Source: Planctomycetota bacterium
GTDB lineage: Bacteria > Planctomycetota > Phycisphaerae > Sedimentisphaerales > Anaerobacaceae
DNA length: 64,000 nt
Assembly: GCA_019456145.1 (NCBI GenBank)
Contig: VRUL01000013.1
Span: 87,408 to 151,407, forward strand
Reading direction: 5' to 3'
Below, piece by piece: positions 35,134 to 44,974 of the stretch. Position 1 is the stretch's first letter. Each line of letters begins with the position of its first letter. Under the pieces are notes generated by a model that saw nothing but the letters and a program-made list of their open reading frames with translations, made no database searches and was not told the origin of the DNA. The translations under genes and the position numbers were made by a program.

Positions 35134-35817
35134 ATGATTGTCGACCTGCCTGAACTGCGAGAAAAGTTGAGGGTCTTTAAAGACCGACAAGATGCTGGTT
35201 GGCGGCTGGCTAAAATGTTGGAAGCATACAAGGACGGCGATGCAATAGTGCTTGCCGTTCCTGCAGGTGGTGTGCCGGTAGCAGCGGTTGTGGCAGAAGA
35301 TTTGAACCTGTTCCTTGACCTTGCGGTGGTTAGTAAGATAACCTTGCCCTGGAACACCGAGGCCGGCTTCGGTGCTGTTGCCTTCGATGGCACTGTGCGT
35401 TTGAACGAACGTATGCTGGCCGGGCTTGGCTTAACCGAAGAAGAGATAAAACAGAGAATTAAAGCCACTACGAGCAAGGTCCAAAGACGGCTTCGAGAAT
35501 TGCGTGGTGATAGACCGATGCCCGAACTGGCAGAGAGGAAGGTCATCCTGGTTGACGATGGGATAGCTTCGGGATTTACGCTGCGGGTGGCTGTTGAAGC
35601 TCTTAAGAAAAAATCGGCGAAAGAAATTGTAATTGCCGTTCCTACGGGCCATCAGGAGTCACTTAAGCGTTTGGTTGATGAGGTTAAGTCCGTATACTGT
35701 GCGAATGTTCGCAGCGGATGGAGCTTTGCAGTTGCAGAGGCATATAAGAGGTGGTCCGACGTTGGGCAGACAGAGGCGTTAGAAATCCTTAAGCGTTTTA
35801 GCCGTGATAGCACCTAA
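35134..35817 (+). CDS. Phosphoribosyltransferase-domain protein
   Basis: From ATG 35134 the protein is 227 residues; an upstream ATG at 35056 adds a non-family extension, and neither has a strong ribosome site. The PRPP-binding loop is VILVDDGIASGFTLR, a textbook phosphoribosyltransferase signature, and VPAGGVPVAAVVAEDL near the N-terminus is the pyrophosphate-loop region. The C-terminus resembles the stand-alone PRTases often found with dienelactone-hydrolase-like domains (EIVIAVPTGH). Substrate is unknown. Confidence 0.85.
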   Translation: MIVDLPELREKLRVFKDRQDAGWRLAKMLEAYKDGDAIVLAVPAGGVPVAAVVAEDLNLFLDLAVVSKITLPWNTEAGFGAVAFDGTVRLNERMLAGLGLTEEEIKQRIKATTSKVQRRLRELRGDRPMPELAERKVILVDDGIASGFTLRVAVEALKKKSAKEIVIAVPTGHQESLKRLVDEVKSVYCANVRSGWSFAVAEAYKRWSDVGQTEALEILKRFSRDST

Positions 35818-36018
35818 TCTAAAATATCTGAATCATATGTCCGTATTGTGTGATTGATAGCGGTTTTTGCTATGCTGGGAGGATATAAAGCAGGGGGTGT
35901 AGTAAGTTCCGGAAGGAATACGGAGCAAAATGCGGTTGTATTTGCGGAATAAAAGGATTGCAGATTTGGTTTCCCGGCTTTATTATTGATTATCTCTAAT
36001 TTTTGAAAGGTTTGATAA

Positions 36019-37278
36019 ATGAAGTATGACATAGCTGATTTGTCGTTGGCACCTGGGGGCAAGAAGCGGATTTTGTGGGCAGACAATGATATGCCGGCCC
36101 TGGCGGCGATTCGCAAGCGATTTGCCAAGAGCAAGCCATTAAAGGGTAAAAACGTATCGGCTTGTTTACATATAACTGCCGAGACGGCTAATCTTGCCAG
36201 GACACTGAAAGCGGCTGGAGCGAATATCGTTCTGTGCGCATCCAATCCACTGAGTACCCAGGATGATGTCTCGGCATCGCTTGTGAAAGATTTTAAGATA
36301 CCGGTTTTTGCCATCTGCGGGGAAAATCGCGCGACCTATTACAAGCACATCCATGCTGCGATCGACCATAAGCCGGTACTTACGTTTGACGACGGTGCTG
36401 ATTTGGTGAATGAGCTGCATACAAGCAGAAAGAAAGAGGCGCACCGGATTATTGTGAGTATGGAAGAGACCACGACGGGCGTTATTCGTCTGCGGGCGAT
36501 GGCAAACGAAGGCAAGTTAAAGTTTCCAGTTATTGCGGTAAACGACGCTGCGACCAAGCACCTGTTCGACAACCGCTATGGCACGGGCCAGTCAACGGTT
36601 GATGGTATTATTCGAGCGACCGATTTTCTGATGGCCGGCAAGAAGGTTGTTGCGATAGGGTACGGCTGGTGCGGACGCGGCTTTGCTATGCGAGCAAGAG
36701 GAATGGGGGCGATCGTTATTATTACCGAAGTTGATGCTGTCAAGGCGCTTGAGGCGGCTATGGACGGATTTGCGGTTATGCCAATGGCGCAGGCGGCAAA
36801 GGTCGGAGAGCTGTTCGTAACGCTTACCGGCAATAAAAGTGTTATACGGGCCGAGCATTTTCGTGTGATGAAGGACAGAGCGACTATTGCCAACAGCGGG
36901 CATTTCAACGTTGAGATAGACATACCGGCACTGAAAAAGCTCAGCAAGAAGGTAAACCGTAATGTGCGTAACCATGTCGATGAATATATCCTGAAGAATA
37001 ACAGGCGAATTTACCTTCTTGCCGAAGGGCGATTGATTAACCTTGCGGCGGCTGAGGGTCATCCTGCAAGCGTGATGGATATGAGCTTTGCGACGCAGGC
37101 ATTAGAGGCGGAATATGTGATGAAAAGACAAGGCGAGCTTGCCGTTGCGGTCCACGATGTTCCTATCGAGGTAGAGCAGCGGGTAAGCAAGCTCAAACTG
37201 AAGTCAATGTTGATTGGAATAGACAAGCTTACGGCTGAACAAATCGAATATCTTGCCAGCAGTGGTGTAGGAACATAG
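36019..37278 (+). CDS. ahcY: Adenosylhomocysteinase
   Basis: The 419-residue protein has ETANLARTLKAAGA, CASNPLSTQDDVSA, VNDAATKHLFDNRYGTGQS, the NAD-binding GYGWCGRGFAMRARG, and NSGHFNVEID. It hydrolyses S-adenosylhomocysteine to adenosine and homocysteine in the activated methyl cycle. It is of the shorter archaeal/bacterial type, without the plant and animal insertion and without the usual C-terminal HYRY. GAAAGG lies 8-10 bases upstream of the ATG. I see no SAH riboswitch in the 200-base leader. Confidence 0.95.
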   Translation: MKYDIADLSLAPGGKKRILWADNDMPALAAIRKRFAKSKPLKGKNVSACLHITAETANLARTLKAAGANIVLCASNPLSTQDDVSASLVKDFKIPVFAICGENRATYYKHIHAAIDHKPVLTFDDGADLVNELHTSRKKEAHRIIVSMEETTTGVIRLRAMANEGKLKFPVIAVNDAATKHLFDNRYGTGQSTVDGIIRATDFLMAGKKVVAIGYGWCGRGFAMRARGMGAIVIITEVDAVKALEAAMDGFAVMPMAQAAKVGELFVTLTGNKSVIRAEHFRVMKDRATIANSGHFNVEIDIPALKKLSKKVNRNVRNHVDEYILKNNRRIYLLAEGRLINLAAAEGHPASVMDMSFATQALEAEYVMKRQGELAVAVHDVPIEVEQRVSKLKLKSMLIGIDKLTAEQIEYLASSGVGT

Positions 37279-37341
37279 CCCGATGCTCGTTACTCGATAC
37301 TCGCGGGGCAAAATCGAGAATCGAGTCTCGAAGGTAAGTTT

Positions 37342-39261
37342 ATGAATAATAAACATGCGGAAAAGACGCCCCCTGCTTTGGCAGGGGCAGACTCCTCCCC
37401 ACAAAAGCCCGGGGTAGCCTCAAAGTCTTTTATGGCTTTTGGTCCTACGTTGCACTACAGTCATGAAAATGTTTTGAGGTGCTGGCTGCTTGCTTTTGTG
37501 GCCTTTAGTGTTAGCTGCCTTTTCTGGTCTAAAATATTGACCGGCACATTCTGGTCGTTCAACCTCCACAGTCCTGTTTCTTCAGAATTTTGGCGTTTGG
37601 GCCAGTCTGTTATAACCGGCGCGAGCAGAGGGGTGAGCATATTCGAATATCCCTGGCAGATTCTTGTTTTAGGGTTGCTCATGGGCATTTTAGGCGTTGT
37701 GCCGGTGTTGATATCGCAGCTTATGAGCTTTAGCTACAGTTTGCCTTTTATATTGGCCGTGTTTTTCTTTGCAGATTTGCCGGGCTTTGCGATTTGTCTT
37801 TTGGCCAGTTGTGTTGCGGCGGCGTGCCGTCCACTTCGTTTTCGCTCCCGCATTATCGCCGTAGCGTTATGCACGGCGCCGCAGCTTCTTTATTGGGGAT
37901 ACTTCGGTGGTGCCTGGAAGTTAGAACCTATTAAATTGGGATTTTCTTTCGCTCCCTGGATTTGCGCCTGGCTTATTGGTTTTTCAATAGCAGGATTGGT
38001 TCTGGGCATAGGTCATTATACGCGTTATCGGCCGGGTCTGGTCTGGGCGTTTACCTCCGGTTTCCTTTTGTTAGCAGTCGTGACTTTTGAAATAAGAATA
38101 GGCTTTGATGAGCTGGACTATCAACTTTACGTGGCCAAGAATAATCCGGAACAGGCCATTGAATTTCACGAGCACAACATAACAGAAGCGTTTGACAAGA
38201 CGCTTACAGATCCTGGCGTTAAAAAATACCTTGCGGGTTCTTTCTACCCCACTGACCCGATACCGCTTCGTACAGAGTTGAAACGGGAAATCCAGACTCA
38301 GCTTAGTTATGACCGTTGGCCGTATTGGTTTATAGTACCCCCAGAACTGGATTTTCCAGCTAAAAAACGCCGGCTTTTCCAGGAATACGATTCATTTATA
38401 TCGCGTCGTTCGAAAAGCCCCCGGATGCCTATAGCGCTTTACTACAAGGCACTTCTGAGTGAATATCGGCCGGACTACAATATCCTTGGTCAAAAAGAAA
38501 TACTGCGTTTTTATAATGATTATCCACATCGTGATTCTTTGAAGATATGGCATGATCTTTATGAGCAGTTTCCAGACAGCAGTGAGTCACTTGAGGCACG
38601 ATGGCGTATTGCAAAGGATTTGGCCGGCCGGGGTGAGTTTGGACAGGCTGACAGGCTTCTTAAGGAGGCACAAGAGAAGCTTGTCGAATGTTTGAAACTA
38701 CTCGAGAAAGACCAGCCACCAGGTGATACATTCTTTAGTCCATTTCGTCCACTGGCTGATTCGGCAATGACGGCGTTTAAGTTGACGGAGTTGCAGGGGA
38801 AATTAAATCTGTTGCGGAACCTTATAGGCCCGGAAAATCGAGTCGGCGAGCCGGACATAGAGAAACGGTTGGCCAGATTCGTTATGTTAAATCCGCACAA
38901 CGCAGATTTCTCCTGGCACCTCGACGAGTTGCTGAAACAGATGGGCGATAAGGACCCACTCCGTGACAATATTATGTTGGCTAAAACAAAACTCGTACCT
39001 GACGAGCAACTTCGGGCTGAAAAATTGGCCCAGCTGCACCGCGAGTTTCAGAATACCGATGGTGGAATGCAGACATTATACGAACTTGGGCTTTTGAAGA
39101 GACGTCAGTGGAGCCAGCAGGACGAGTCAAATTTAGAGTTGAAGAAGAAGCTTTTAGCTGAGACCAGAGCAATTCTGACGAGTTTTATCAGCTTGTATCC
39201 GGGCAGTATCTTTACTGAACAGGTCCAGAAGATTCTGGATGACCTGCCGGTAGCTGATTAG
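37342..39261 (+). CDS. Six-TM membrane protein with a long helical C-terminal domain
   Basis: The 639-residue protein has about six predicted membrane segments in residues 50-250 (for example CWLLAFVAFSVSCLFWSKIL, ILVLGLLMGILGVVPVL, LAVFFFADLPGFAICLLAS, VWAFTSGFLLLAVVTFEI). The 380-residue remainder is helical, charged and TPR-like (DSLKIWHDLYEQFPDSSESL, ARFVMLNPHNADFSWHLDEL). No catalytic motif is visible. The start lies near an ATCGAGAATCGAG repeat. I do not recognise the family; a structural or envelope role is possible. Confidence 0.65.
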   Translation: MNNKHAEKTPPALAGADSSPQKPGVASKSFMAFGPTLHYSHENVLRCWLLAFVAFSVSCLFWSKILTGTFWSFNLHSPVSSEFWRLGQSVITGASRGVSIFEYPWQILVLGLLMGILGVVPVLISQLMSFSYSLPFILAVFFFADLPGFAICLLASCVAAACRPLRFRSRIIAVALCTAPQLLYWGYFGGAWKLEPIKLGFSFAPWICAWLIGFSIAGLVLGIGHYTRYRPGLVWAFTSGFLLLAVVTFEIRIGFDELDYQLYVAKNNPEQAIEFHEHNITEAFDKTLTDPGVKKYLAGSFYPTDPIPLRTELKREIQTQLSYDRWPYWFIVPPELDFPAKKRRLFQEYDSFISRRSKSPRMPIALYYKALLSEYRPDYNILGQKEILRFYNDYPHRDSLKIWHDLYEQFPDSSESLEARWRIAKDLAGRGEFGQADRLLKEAQEKLVECLKLLEKDQPPGDTFFSPFRPLADSAMTAFKLTELQGKLNLLRNLIGPENRVGEPDIEKRLARFVMLNPHNADFSWHLDELLKQMGDKDPLRDNIMLAKTKLVPDEQLRAEKLAQLHREFQNTDGGMQTLYELGLLKRRQWSQQDESNLELKKKLLAETRAILTSFISLYPGSIFTEQVQKILDDLPVAD

Positions 39262-39292
39262 GTTTGAAGCGGGTTGGCAGGCGGGATTGAGG

Positions 39293-39320
39293 TTGACTTT
39301 TCTGCAAATTATGTTATCAT
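39293..39320 (+). promoter_or_regulatory. Promoter of the GGDEF gene
   Basis: TTGACT (39293-39298) and TATCAT (39315-39320) are 16 bases apart, followed by an 85-base leader. Confidence 0.6.
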
Positions 39321-39405
39321 AGAAAGCGACAATTGGTTGTTTTACGCTTTCTGCACGTTTTTGTCACAAGTTATTAGCTAAACTGGAGAAAGGGGAACTT
39401 ATCAT

Positions 39406-40470
39406 ATGCCAATTCGCTCTGATTCAGATTTCCGGAAGATTCTGCTGATAGGCGATATTAGCAGGGCGTTTTTAGATGCAGAGGCTGTCAGAGAGCTGCC
39501 CTGTGAAGTTTTTACCAATATGCCTGACGCAATCGAGGCCGCATCGAAGAACAGCTTTGCCGCGGTCGCTATTGTGATGTCCGGCTTGTCGTCTAAATTA
39601 AGTTTGGTTCTTAAAGCCCTGAGAGAGATTAATGCGGGATTAAAAATTGTTCTTCTTGCGCAGATGTGGGAGGAGCCTGTCGCGATACAACTGGTCGGCT
39701 CGACCGGCAACCACGCAGGTGCGGCGGATGATTATTTGATTTGTCCAATTCGGGCCAGACGCCTCTGCGAATTCATTATGTCCCCCCAAGGCAAATCCGC
39801 AACAGGCGGACCCGGGACTGCCAGAGACGCTGCTGTTGATGCCATGATAGAAAAGAAAATAAGGCATCTTGAAAAGTTGGCTACGGAGGATGACTTGACC
39901 GGCCTGAAGAATAGAAGGTATATAAGGGAGTTTTCCAGGCAAATTATAGAGCGTGCCATGAAAGAAAATGGGCGGGTAACACTGCTTGTTTTTGATATTG
40001 ACAACTTCAAACATTACAATGATGTTTACGGTCATTCGGCCGGGGACGAAATTCTAAGGCAGGCTGCTGTTTTAATGCAGCGCTGCTGTCGAAGCCACGA
40101 TGTTGTAGGCAGGATTGGCGGTGATGAGTTTGCGGTTGTCTTCTGGGATGAGCCGCAGGCAGAGTCGGCCGGGATGACGGCTGGGGGTGGAGAGAGGCGC
40201 TCGGCGATGGCACAACACCCTAAAGAAGCGATATTTATAGCAAAGCGATTCCAAAAAGAATTAGGAAAGGCTGAATTGCATTTGTTAGGCCCGGAAGGCA
40301 AAGGAGTGCTGACAATCAGCGGCGGCCTGGCGAGCCTGGGCAACGGTTGTTCGACATCGCAGGAGCTTTTTGAGCAGACTGACAAAGCACTACTGGAAGC
40401 AAAACGCAGCGGCAAAAACAGAATCTACCTTGTCGGCGGGCCTGAAGGCGACATTGCTGATGTGGAGTAA
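39406..40470 (+). CDS. Diguanylate cyclase with receiver-like N-terminus
   Basis: The 354-residue protein has a receiver-like fold in residues 1-125 (KILLIGDISRAFLD, ALREINAGLKIVLLAQMWEE, DDYLICPIRARRL), without an obvious conserved phosphorylatable Asp at the usual place. A GGDEF domain follows (DDLTGLKNRRYIREF, LLVFDIDNFKHYNDVYGHSAGD, RIGGDEFAVVFW). The GGDEF sequence is intact and RSHD lies 5 residues before it, matching the inhibitory I-site RxxD. It should make c-di-GMP with product inhibition. An insert of about 30 residues follows the active site. AGAAAGGGGAA lies upstream of the ATG. Confidence 0.92.
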   Translation: MPIRSDSDFRKILLIGDISRAFLDAEAVRELPCEVFTNMPDAIEAASKNSFAAVAIVMSGLSSKLSLVLKALREINAGLKIVLLAQMWEEPVAIQLVGSTGNHAGAADDYLICPIRARRLCEFIMSPQGKSATGGPGTARDAAVDAMIEKKIRHLEKLATEDDLTGLKNRRYIREFSRQIIERAMKENGRVTLLVFDIDNFKHYNDVYGHSAGDEILRQAAVLMQRCCRSHDVVGRIGGDEFAVVFWDEPQAESAGMTAGGGERRSAMAQHPKEAIFIAKRFQKELGKAELHLLGPEGKGVLTISGGLASLGNGCSTSQELFEQTDKALLEAKRSGKNRIYLVGGPEGDIADVE

Positions 40471-40740
40471 TTCAATATCGCGTAAACAACTACTGTCCAG
40501 TTAGGGATCCAGTAGTATCTACTGGTTGGAGCAGCTTCATTTTCCCGCAAGACACAAGGCAATTTGCCTTTGGTTAATCCCGTTAAAGACTCTAAATAGG
40601 CCTTTTGTGTTGCTGTTTCGGGGGGTAGCCGCCAAAGAAAATCGGGAAATAAATCATTGACTAAATCAAAGTAGAAGATATAATGTAAAGCGGTTTGGAG
40701 GTTGTTTTGTGAATGTAATTAACAGGAAAGGGTATCAACT
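40471..40740 (+). other. Intergenic region between the cyclase and HEAT-repeat gene
   Basis: It holds a perfect palindrome CCAGTAG TAT CTACTGG (40510-40526), probably a weak terminator or operator for the upstream gene, and a strong promoter near 40657-40684 for the downstream gene. No ORF or known riboswitch is recognised. Confidence 0.5.
40657..40684 (+). promoter_or_regulatory. Promoter of the HEAT-repeat gene
   Basis: TTGACT (40657-40662), a 16-base spacer and TATAAT (40679-40684) lie about 57 bases before the ATG. Confidence 0.7.
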
Positions 40741-41382
40741 ATGTCTATTAGCAATCTTAAAAAAGCGTCTCTTGCAGCGGGGACTGTGGCAATGATCGCC
40801 GGGACGGCCGGTGCCGCCAAGACAAAAGCTGTGGATGAATTGATTAACGGGATCAAGAACAAAAGTGACAAGGTGCGAGCAGAAGCGTTGCTCAGCGCAG
40901 GTGGAGTCGGGGCTCCAGCGGTCAAGTCTCTGGCTAAGGTGATGGGAGATAAAGACACTGAAGTTATGCGAGCGGGCAAGCGTGCATTGTGGAAGATTGT
41001 CCGGCACGTCGGCCGGCCCAGAGCCAGGGATGAGAGAAATGCGGTCGTTGCTGAACTGATGGGTGTTTTGGGGGGAGACCATCCGACGTTGGTGCGACGC
41101 GAAGCGCTCTGGATGCTTTCCGAGATTTCTGGGAGGACGTCCATTAAGCCGATTACCGCACTGTTATCAGACAAGGAGCTGCGCGAGGACGCCCGGATGG
41201 TGCTTCAGCGTATTCCGGGCAAGCAGTCTCTTGCGGCGCTCAAAAAAGGATTGAAGGCCGCTCCGAAAGACTTCAAGCTCAATATCGCTCAGTCGCTGCG
41301 GCAGCGGGGCGTAAAGGTTCGTGGGCTTGCCTGCGTAAAGCTGGTGCCCACAAAGAAGACGAACGTCAAGCCGTTGAAGTAA
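40741..41382 (+). CDS. HEAT-repeat protein
   Basis: The 213-residue protein has a weak N-terminal hydrophobic stretch (SLAAGTVAMIAGTAGAAKTK) and then paired helical repeats of about 30 residues (VDELINGIKNKSDKVRAEAL, KSLAKVMGDKDTEVMRAGK, REALWMLSEISGRTSIKPI). HEAT/PBS repeats serve as binding scaffolds. The export signal is uncertain. It precedes the MocA-family oxidoreductase by 77 bases. No catalytic function is visible. Confidence 0.75.
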   Translation: MSISNLKKASLAAGTVAMIAGTAGAAKTKAVDELINGIKNKSDKVRAEALLSAGGVGAPAVKSLAKVMGDKDTEVMRAGKRALWKIVRHVGRPRARDERNAVVAELMGVLGGDHPTLVRREALWMLSEISGRTSIKPITALLSDKELREDARMVLQRIPGKQSLAALKKGLKAAPKDFKLNIAQSLRQRGVKVRGLACVKLVPTKKTNVKPLK

Positions 41383-41459
41383 AAGGGTGCGGTAGAAAGC
41401 AGTTTCAAAACAGAATCTTATGTAATATTCTGTAATTAAAGCAGAAAGGTGATAGAACA

Positions 41460-42818
41460 ATGAAACGAACGAATCAACTCAACAGGCGTGAATTCTTAGC
41501 TGGTGCCGCTGCGGGCGCCGCGGCAGTGGGCTTTCCATACCTGGTTCCGTCCGGCGCGCTGGCAGCGCATGGCAGGCCCGGGGCAAATGAGCGATTGACA
41601 ATGGCCCATATTGGTGTTGGCGGGATGGGTGGGTACCACCTCCGGGATATGGTGAACAGGCGCAACAGAGGCGAGGTTAATATTGCGGCGGTCTGCGATG
41701 CCGATGAGAACCGGCTGGCGAATGCCGCAAAGACGGCGGGCAAGGGCGTGCAGCCCTACCGTGACTACCGTTATATCCTCGAGCGCAAAGATATCGACGC
41801 CGTGGTGATAGCGACGCCGGACCACTGGCACGGGGTCCAGATGGTCCACGCGGCCGAAAGCGGCAAGCACGTCTACGTCGAGAAGCCGGCCTGCTGTACA
41901 ATCGAGGAAGGCAAGGCGATGGTTGCCGCGGCCAAAAAGAACAAGGTGTCGGTCCAGGTCGGTTCACAGGGGCGTTCCCAGCCGGAAGCTTATCTGGCTC
42001 ATCGATACCTCGTCAACGGTAATATTGGCCACATCAACCGCGTCGATTGCTTTCACTATCCCAGTCCCGCGGACAATAATCCGGTTCCGGATAGTGACCC
42101 GCCGGCGGAACTTGATTGGGACCTGTGGTTAGGACCGCTTCGCTGGCGGCAATACAATAAGAGGTATTGTCACGGCGTGTTTCGGTGGGTAATGGAATCA
42201 GGTGGGGGGCAGATTCGCGACCGTGGCGCCCACGTGATGAGTTGTGCGATGTGGTGGATGGGTGCTGATGGCACAGGCCCGGTTACTATCGAGGCGACGG
42301 GTACTGCGCCGACAAAGGGCCTGTGGGACAGCGCTATATTGATGGAGGTGACCTATACCTTCAAGAATCCCGATTGGACGTTGACCTGGACGCAAATGCC
42401 CAATGATAAACTGCCGAAGGCGGAAAAGAGAACAGGGAAAGAGCCGGGAGGCAAAATCAGCCGTCCTGGTTATGGTGCCATCTACCGCGGCGATAAGGGC
42501 GAGTTTATCCACTGGGGCGGCGACGGCGGTACGTGGGCCGAGAAGAAAGCACGCGAATGGAAGCTGCCTGCCGGCGCCAAGGATGTGTATAAGAGCCCCG
42601 GCCACAAGGAGGACTGGTTTAAGGGTATCAAGACGGGCAAAAAGACCATTATGAACATCGAAGCGGCAGTCGGCGTGGCGAACCTTTGTGTGCTTGGTAA
42701 CCTCTCCTTCATCAGTGGCCGAAAACTTCGCTGGGACCCTGCCAAACAGGAGATAGTCGGTGACCAACAGGCTAAGCGGATGATGGGCCGACCGCAACGG
42801 CATCCATATCATCTGTAG
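41460..42818 (+). CDS. Tat-exported Gfo/Idh/MocA-family oxidoreductase
   Basis: The 452-residue protein starts with a twin-arginine signal (NRREFLAGAAAGAAAVGFPY). The NAD(P)-binding fold has MAHIGVGGMGGYH (GxGxxG), followed by CDADENRL and the family motif EKPACCTIEEG. The C-terminal domain is the alpha/beta GFO/IDH/MocA type. Such proteins oxidise sugars or cyclitols, and Tat-exported copies are common in planctomycetes. It faces the glycosidase operon on the opposite strand, which suggests a role in carbohydrate use. AAAGGTGA precedes the ATG. Confidence 0.92.
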   Translation: MKRTNQLNRREFLAGAAAGAAAVGFPYLVPSGALAAHGRPGANERLTMAHIGVGGMGGYHLRDMVNRRNRGEVNIAAVCDADENRLANAAKTAGKGVQPYRDYRYILERKDIDAVVIATPDHWHGVQMVHAAESGKHVYVEKPACCTIEEGKAMVAAAKKNKVSVQVGSQGRSQPEAYLAHRYLVNGNIGHINRVDCFHYPSPADNNPVPDSDPPAELDWDLWLGPLRWRQYNKRYCHGVFRWVMESGGGQIRDRGAHVMSCAMWWMGADGTGPVTIEATGTAPTKGLWDSAILMEVTYTFKNPDWTLTWTQMPNDKLPKAEKRTGKEPGGKISRPGYGAIYRGDKGEFIHWGGDGGTWAEKKAREWKLPAGAKDVYKSPGHKEDWFKGIKTGKKTIMNIEAAVGVANLCVLGNLSFISGRKLRWDPAKQEIVGDQQAKRMMGRPQRHPYHL

Positions 42819-42871
42819 AAGCCAAAGCGGATGTGCTGTTGGCAATAAGACGAATGAAGCTATAGAAAAGC

Positions 42872-44962
42872 TCACTTTGCATTGAGGCGATATTCGTACA
42901 TTGTGTATCCGACCTGGCGGCAGGCCTTTATGGTTTCGGGGTAAGGTTTGTCGCAGATATCGATAAAGCCTATCTGGTAGTTCTCGCCGTCACCGCGGCC
43001 GGTCGTTGCTTGGTCCTTATACTGGAACCAGTGCGTGCCGACGATATAAGGATTGCGGAGCGCTCCCTGGACGTAACTTTTGTACTTTTCGGCGCGGTCC
43101 TGCTGGTTGGCGGTTTTTCTTAATCCCGTGTGGAACATGCCTCGGTCCAGAGCGCCGAAATGGAATTCGCCTATGATTACCGGCATATCGATGCCGTCCG
43201 GCAGGCGGTGATTTTCTACGCTGTAGCTGTAACGGTTGTAGCTGACGATGTCGCAGAATTTTGTTGCTGCGCGGGCGGCACGGTCGTTGACCCATGCGAA
43301 TCGGCAGCCCATATAGAGCTGGTTCGGGGCGACTTTTTTGCACTCCTCGCGGATAATCTCGAAATAAGTCTCTGCGATTTTGGTGTAGAAAGCGGTCAGG
43401 TCATCGTGGGCTTTCTTTTTATCCGGGGCTTGGGTAGATTGCAGTAAAGCATCCCAGGTTTTGTTGTCGGTTCCCCATGCGTTGTTCAACTTGTCTATCG
43501 ACTTGTACTTTGCCTTTAGGTCTTCGACGAACACTTTCTTTGCGGGCTGGTCGTGTGGCGAGGTAAGAGCGGCTGCGGCAAGAGAGGTCTCGTCGCCCCA
43601 TGAAAGCTCGTTGTGGACGAAGTAGCCGATGCACCATGGGTTTGAAGCTGAAGTGTCCTTTTCCCTTTCCAGACGCCGGCGCAGCGCCTGGCGGAAGCTC
43701 GGGTCAAAGACGTCGTAGAACTTGCCCCAGTAGCCCTTAGAGCCTTCCAGCTTCCTTGCACTGTAACTGATCGTCGCGACGTACGGTGTCCTGCGCATCA
43801 GGTAGATACTGTCCTGCGACCAGTTTGCGATGGTGTTCATGCCCCAGCTTTTCAGTCGGCGATGGGTAATGTCGGCGAACTTCTGCTGCCAACCCGGGCC
43901 GTACTTTCGCAGGAAGTTAGCCTGGCTGAAGTCATAGGTTCTGTACGGCGAATGGTCTTTGTAATAGCCGTGCGGTGCCCAGCTTCCTCTACCGTAGAAT
44001 GTTGAAAACAGTGAGTCGGCTTTGGGAAGGTTGTGATAGTAGTGTTCGCGGTCGGTAATGGGTGTGGCGTTTGCATTGCGGACGCAATCAATTCCATGCG
44101 ACCAGAAGAGTCGGCCCTGCGGATCAATGAGCCACCATTTGCCTTTGTATTTTTGCACGTCGAAGAAGCCGGTTGCTTTTAGCTTCGGCCCTGCGGTCCA
44201 GCCGCCATACTTGTTTCGGCCGGGCGGGCCGGGATTGGCGGCCAGGTCCTTTTCCTCAACCTTGCCGTGGGCGATTAACTCCTCTTGAGAATGTGTTTTG
44301 CCGGGCCAATCCTTGTGAATATACTGGCCGAGTTCGTCAATGAAAGGGAAGAAGGTCGCTGTATCCATCATTTTGATTTGGCCGCCGGCGCCGATATTGT
44401 CGATTTCGAAGACGTGCTCGGTGCCGGGATTAGTAACGAACACGAGCAACTGGTTGACATTTGAAGAATCAAGCTTGCCTTGTTGAGCAGGTGCTCGGCG
44501 CATACCAATTAATTCAACCGGTTCAGAGAGTTGATATTTGGTAGGATAGAGACGGACCGTCACTGTTTCTTCTGAATTGGGGCTCAAGGTGATACTGTCG
44601 GTTACGCAGTTGTTGCTGCCGTCGGCACCTGGATTATCCACACGGCAAAAGACAGTGACCGGTTTGGTGTCGATGTTTTTGATGTCGACGGTGATATATT
44701 CGTATTTTGATAAGTCCTGCTTGCCTGCCGGTGCTTTGAGTGTGATGCCGGGCCATTTTTGTTTAGTGCCTGTTTCGATACGCAATGTACCACCTTTAGA
44801 AAGATTTATTTTAGCATCGTTGGTTATAACGGAGCTTATATCGAATCCCTTGTCGAAGTTAAAAAGAACCAGTGACGCAGGTTGTTGCTGGGCCCCGGCA
44901 GGAAGGATCGCCACAAATACAATCGTTGCCATAAAAGCCACAATAGAGTTGGTCTTATTCAT
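42872..44962 (-). CDS. GH50/beta-agarase-like glycoside hydrolase
   Basis: The 696-residue protein has a signal peptide (residues 1-24), a beta-sandwich carbohydrate-binding-like domain (residues 28-200, ending VFEIDNIGAGG) and a TIM barrel (about 240-690). WWLIDPQGRLFWSHGIDCV matches the start of the agarase (GH50-type) barrel. The acid/base candidate is in FVHNELSWG and the nucleophile candidate in VIIGEFHFGA, both in clan-A positions. GH50 enzymes act on agarose in the periplasm or outside the cell; the actual substrate here is unproven. AGGAGAAG precedes the ATG, 12 bases after the upstream gene. Confidence 0.82.
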   Translation of the reverse strand: MNKTNSIVAFMATIVFVAILPAGAQQQPASLVLFNFDKGFDISSVITNDAKINLSKGGTLRIETGTKQKWPGITLKAPAGKQDLSKYEYITVDIKNIDTKPVTVFCRVDNPGADGSNNCVTDSITLSPNSEETVTVRLYPTKYQLSEPVELIGMRRAPAQQGKLDSSNVNQLLVFVTNPGTEHVFEIDNIGAGGQIKMMDTATFFPFIDELGQYIHKDWPGKTHSQEELIAHGKVEEKDLAANPGPPGRNKYGGWTAGPKLKATGFFDVQKYKGKWWLIDPQGRLFWSHGIDCVRNANATPITDREHYYHNLPKADSLFSTFYGRGSWAPHGYYKDHSPYRTYDFSQANFLRKYGPGWQQKFADITHRRLKSWGMNTIANWSQDSIYLMRRTPYVATISYSARKLEGSKGYWGKFYDVFDPSFRQALRRRLEREKDTSASNPWCIGYFVHNELSWGDETSLAAAALTSPHDQPAKKVFVEDLKAKYKSIDKLNNAWGTDNKTWDALLQSTQAPDKKKAHDDLTAFYTKIAETYFEIIREECKKVAPNQLYMGCRFAWVNDRAARAATKFCDIVSYNRYSYSVENHRLPDGIDMPVIIGEFHFGALDRGMFHTGLRKTANQQDRAEKYKSYVQGALRNPYIVGTHWFQYKDQATTGRGDGENYQIGFIDICDKPYPETIKACRQVGYTMYEYRLNAK

Positions 44963-44974
44963 TGTCTTCTCCTG

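Noticed and set aside
35818..36018. SAH riboswitch before ahcY
   Set aside because: The leader lacks the conserved core pairing and GC-rich motifs that I know for this riboswitch.
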